From positions 1 to 8,714 of the forward strand of contig SSGY01000085.1 of the NCBI GenBank assembly GCA_008017145.1: 8,714 bases of DNA. The letters are read 5' to 3'. Source of the stretch: Neisseriales bacterium. Lineage in GTDB: Bacteria > Pseudomonadota > Gammaproteobacteria > Burkholderiales > UBA11063. The position numbers and the translations under genes are program-made. Positions 7,301 to 8,714 of the stretch are shown here, piece after piece (the first letter of the stretch is position 1; each line of letters opens with the position of its first letter). Below the pieces are notes generated by a model. It was not told where the DNA came from, did not search any database, and saw only the letters and a list, made by a program, of their open reading frames with translations.

Positions 7301-7484
7301 GCACAAAATAGGTTTTATCCGCCATGTTTTTATCGGTTTGCACGGTAGCAATATTTGGATTTACCAAAACTACCTGATGCCCATCATCTTTGAAGGCTTT
7401 AATTGCTTGCGAACCAGAATAATCAAATTCACCAGCTTGCCCAACTCTTAAGCCGCCCGAACCAATAACTAATATTTTGCTCAT
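4386..7484 (-). CDS. carB: Carbamoyl phosphate synthase large subunit, CPS1/Bacteroidetes-like type
   Basis: This gene encodes 1032 residues, somewhat short (E. coli CarB is 1073). With CarA it makes carbamoyl phosphate from bicarbonate, two ATP and glutamine-derived ammonia. The order of domains is: N-terminal half, residues about 1-400, the carboxyphosphate unit, with GQAGEFDYSGSQA (15-27), GGLGSG (169-174), MGIHTGESIVVAPAQTL (232-248) and metal site VIEMNPRLSRSSALASKATG (288-307; Glu290, Asn292); an oligomerisation region about 400-540; the second ATP-grasp unit with GSGPYAIGSSVEFDWC (547-562), NPETVSTDYD (583-592), VRPSYVLSGAAM (695-706), EHIENAGVHSGDA (761-773) and VIECNVRASRSFPFISK (820-836; Glu822, Asn824); and a C-terminal MGS-like regulatory domain about 920-1032 ending in IRRQAIDYHIPLITN. 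Many of these residues match CPS1/CAD and Bacteroidetes CarB, not E. coli (which has IGQGIEFDYC, VLGGRAM, IEVNPRAARTVPF). The ATG overlaps the carA stop as ATGA, with GGGAG upstream inside carA. Confidence 0.97.
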   Translation of the reverse strand: MSKILVIGSGGLRVGQAGEFDYSGSQAIKAFKDDGHQVVLVNPNIATVQTDKNMADKTYFVPLQIKELEQILIEEEIELLALGFGGQTALNLGLELHKSEILQQYNIEVLGSSISSILATEDRELFRDTLLKHQIKTPISKLATTCEQAVSMAQEIGYPLMMRSGFSLGGLGSGKISSEEELITKVTQALSVTPQVLLEEYLTGWKEFEYEIVRDTAGNALTICNMENLDPMGIHTGESIVVAPAQTLNDREHQQLRDVALQAAEIFAIIGECNIQFALNPINGDYRVIEMNPRLSRSSALASKATGYPLAYVAAKLCLGYQLYQIRNHMTAATSAFFEPALDYIVVKIPRWDTHKLREAERKIGSEMKSVGEVMAIGRSFPEALQKAVQMLNIGASCLLDYPQQIANLADELEYATDRRIFALYQWFKQGNSVTQATQLSHIDPWFLNQIQQIADFSNELAKQELNAANLLSAKQLGLSDKAIAELHDLDELAIRALRLKYGVQPVVKQIDTVAGEFQAQSNYLYLTYHGTHHDLVPSSEHICILGSGPYAIGSSVEFDWCTVNLARELRKAQQKVIIINSNPETVSTDYDESERLYFEPLSLERVADILEFENPHATVVSVGGQAANNLVLPLSKLGHKLLGTSAVNINQAEDRQLFSQLLHDAEIDQPRWINATTSQQIIDFVTEVGFPVIVRPSYVLSGAAMKVATNHEDLEQYLATALKVSPANSVVVCQFISDAAEIEVDGVAANGAIVFSAIAEHIENAGVHSGDATLVYPAQNLAPEVIKKINTIASKIVAALNIHGPFNMQLLLKDKQLKVIECNVRASRSFPFISKVSGYNLIELITRVFLNPQAVEPIAPPQLNHLGVKTPVFSYNRFKGCDPVAQVEMSSTGEVACIGTDLLTTFYRSWQAAGQTINGKRLLIGAPQSALQKLAPSLTELHKQGWLISADNSTCNELNAKAKNFTHSVADIPSAIKQQQFDLVINIPENVYDSHQDQEQFTIRRQAIDYHIPLITNLQLANLILQCLILE

Positions 7485-8548
7485 TTTTGTGATGCTCCCG
7501 TGATAACTTGCTGGATAAAATCATTAAATAAAAACGCGGTATCATGTGGACCTGCTGCAGCTTCTGGGTGAAACTGTACTGCTGAGTATGGCTTACTTTT
7601 ATGTTTGATACCAGCAATACTATTATCATGCAAATGGGTAAATGTAATTTGCCAATCATCGGGTAAGCTATTGTGACACAGGGCATAACCATGATTTTGT
7701 GAACTTAGATAGCAACGTAAACTTTGCGTATCCTGCACTGGCTGATTTTGTCCGCGATGACCAAATTTTAATTTATAGGTATCCGCGCCAGCGGCTAAAC
7801 CAAGTAACTGTGAACCCAGACAAATCCCAAAGATTGGAATATTATTTTCTAACGCTGCTTTGAGAATTGCGATACTTTGGTTACAAGCTTTGGGGTCGCC
7901 TGGACCATTGGAGAGCAAAATGCCATCACATTGCTCGTGACTGTAATCATAGTCAAATGGCACTTGTTTAACCGTTACATTGAAATTTAGCAAGGAACGA
8001 ATTATATTTTGCTTAACCCCAAAATCCACCAGCAAGATTTTGTATTTACCTGTGCCATGATAGCTGATTTCTTTAGTTGAAACTTGTGCTACAAAATTTT
8101 CTGCACTTGTGGGGTGATTTTGAGCTGATATAGCTGTGCTAGCTAGTTTAATTTGCCCATTCATCGTACCGTTATCGCGTAAAACTTTAGTCAGTTCACG
8201 GGTATCAATTCCACTTAAAATAGGAATGCCTTGTTTATGTAGGCAATCTAATAGGGAATGTTCACAGTCATGATGTGCGGTTTCATGAATTAAATTGGCA
8301 CAAATCACTGCTTTAACTTGGATTTGCATCGACTCCCAGTTTTGCGCGCTACTAACTCCATAATTACCGAGTAATGGGTAGGTAAAAACTAAAATTTGCC
8401 CAGCATAAGATGGATCGGTCAAAGTTTCTTCATAGCCAGTCATTCCAGTATTAAATACCACTTCGCCACTAATTTGCTCGTGGGCTAAATTATGCGCAAC
8501 GGCGGTGAAATGGCTACCGTTATCTAAAATCAAAGTTGCGGAATTCAT
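7481..8548 (-). CDS. carA: Carbamoyl phosphate synthase small (glutaminase) subunit
   Basis: The preferred product has 355 residues. It hydrolyses glutamine and passes ammonia to CarB. The N-terminal domain starts MNSATLILDNGSHF, matching E. coli MIKSALLVLEDGTQF, and contains GEVVFNTGMTGYEETLTDPS, TYPLLGNYG and GIDTRELTKVLRDNGTMNG. The C-terminal class I glutamine amidotransferase domain has LSNGPGDP, the nucleophile elbow FGICLG with Cys243, FGHRGQNQPV, SQNHGYA, and FHPEAAAGP with His327 and Glu329 completing the Cys-His-Glu triad. ATG 8548 is chosen over the in-frame ATG 8563 because AGGA sits 6 bases upstream and because of the N-terminal alignment. GNYG, QNHGYA and HPEAAAGPHDTAFLF resemble the CAD/Bacteroidetes branch more than E. 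coli CarA. The gene is first in the carA-carB-argD operon and its stop overlaps carB by four bases. I see no sure promoter or ArgR site upstream. Confidence 0.96.
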   Translation of the reverse strand: MNSATLILDNGSHFTAVAHNLAHEQISGEVVFNTGMTGYEETLTDPSYAGQILVFTYPLLGNYGVSSAQNWESMQIQVKAVICANLIHETAHHDCEHSLLDCLHKQGIPILSGIDTRELTKVLRDNGTMNGQIKLASTAISAQNHPTSAENFVAQVSTKEISYHGTGKYKILLVDFGVKQNIIRSLLNFNVTVKQVPFDYDYSHEQCDGILLSNGPGDPKACNQSIAILKAALENNIPIFGICLGSQLLGLAAGADTYKLKFGHRGQNQPVQDTQSLRCYLSSQNHGYALCHNSLPDDWQITFTHLHDNSIAGIKHKSKPYSAVQFHPEAAAGPHDTAFLFNDFIQQVITGASQK

Positions 8549-8554
8549 GAAATT

Positions 8555-8558
8555 TCCT
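8555..8558 (-). promoter_or_regulatory. Ribosome binding site fixing the carA start at 8548
   Basis: AGGA on the minus strand lies 6 bases before ATG 8548. The alternative ATG at 8563 is upstream of this site and has no purine-rich site of its own. Confidence 0.7.
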
Positions 8559-8606
8559 AACATAAATATTCTTAGCTAATTGGTTAATTTCCCGAATATG
8601 AAGTTA

Positions 8607-8714
8607 TATACTCAAACAGATTCATCATACTGGGTCGTTGCCAAGCTCCTCACTTACGGGGGAGTAAGCTACGTCACTTGGCGCCTACCAGTATTTCCAA
8701 TCTGTTTGAGTATA
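8607..8714. repeat. 108-bp imperfect palindromic element with 16-bp terminal inverted repeats (MITE- or REP-like)
   Basis: TATACTCAAACAGATT (8607-8622) and its exact reverse complement (8699-8714) bound the element. Further in, TACTGG (8628-8633) pairs with CCAGTA (8688-8693), GCCAAG (8640-8645) with CTTGGC (8677-8682), and CTTAC (8653-8657) with GTAAG (8664-8668), so the whole segment can fold into one long interrupted hairpin. The core 8628-8693 is about 56 percent GC (37 of 66), well above its surroundings, while the arms are AT-rich. It carries no ORF of note. The right end coincides with the window edge, so it could extend further. It sits 58 bases upstream of the carA ATG, where it could form part of the carA leader or bring an outward promoter (inference). 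Confidence 0.75.

Noticed and set aside
3189..7692. Other frames overlapping argD, carB and carA (such as 3189-3416, 3889-4110, 3998-4195, 6332-6541, 7126-7311, 7429-7692)
   Set aside because: All lie within highly recognisable conserved enzymes read in another frame.
8549..8606. ArgR or PurR operator upstream of carA
   Set aside because: Only a poor partial ARG-box-like match (around AGAATATTTATG) is visible, not enough to call a site.
8607..8714. Palindrome considered as an integron attC site
   Set aside because: The ends do not fit the RYYYAAC / GTTRRRY core sites, and the neighbouring genes are housekeeping genes, not cassettes.
1..8714. CRISPR array, tRNA, rRNA, transposase or phage genes
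   Set aside because: I saw no regularly spaced repeats, cloverleaf-like segments, rRNA motifs or transposase/integrase motifs.

Overview
The window reads as chromosomal DNA from a moderately AT-rich Gram-negative bacterium, most likely a proteobacterium. The support is a lipoprotein signal peptide with a Gram-negative style lipobox, Shine-Dalgarno led tightly packed genes, and an ArgD that reads like the E. coli ArgD/AstC type. I cannot name the genus from sequence alone.

Right part (about 3173-8548, all on the minus strand): a compact operon carA-carB-argD. carA and carB overlap by ATGA, and only 4 bases separate carB from argD, whose ribosome binding site lies inside the end of carB. CarA and CarB together make carbamoyl phosphate from glutamine, bicarbonate and ATP. 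ArgD makes N-acetylornithine, so the operon can supply both halves of citrulline (ornithine skeleton and carbamoyl group) for arginine, and carbamoyl phosphate for pyrimidines. Both Car subunits carry the signature residues of the eukaryotic CPS1/CAD and Bacteroidetes branch rather than those of E. coli CarAB, whereas ArgD is proteobacterial in style, so the operon looks mosaic. Upstream of carA, at the right edge, is a 108-bp imperfect palindrome with 16-bp perfect terminal inverted repeats and a GC-rich structured core. It looks like a small mobile or repetitive palindromic element in the carA leader.

Left part (1-3102): genes for exported proteins of unknown function. At 1-192 (plus strand) is the 3' end of a repeat (beta-propeller-like) protein gene. 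Facing it tail to tail on the minus strand (248-1228) is a nearly complete paralogue with six blades of about 47 residues, five of which carry a strict Cys-X11-Cys pair. The two genes share a perfect inverted repeat of at least 93 bp (1-93 against 278-370), right up to the point where their C-termini differ. Only the plus-strand version keeps the last Cys pair and the closing strand. Recombination across this repeat would swap the two tails. On the other side of a 511-bp gene-free stretch, reading away, is a 453-residue Ser/Thr/Gly/Asn-rich lipoprotein (1741-3102). That gap holds a terminator-like hairpin bracketed by a 12-bp direct repeat. A bidirectional terminator (3124-3154) separates the lipoprotein from the convergent argD.

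The most unusual features are the tail-to-tail inverted repeat with its alternative C-termini, the palindromic element before carA, and the CPS1/Bacteroidetes-type carAB joined to a proteobacterial argD.
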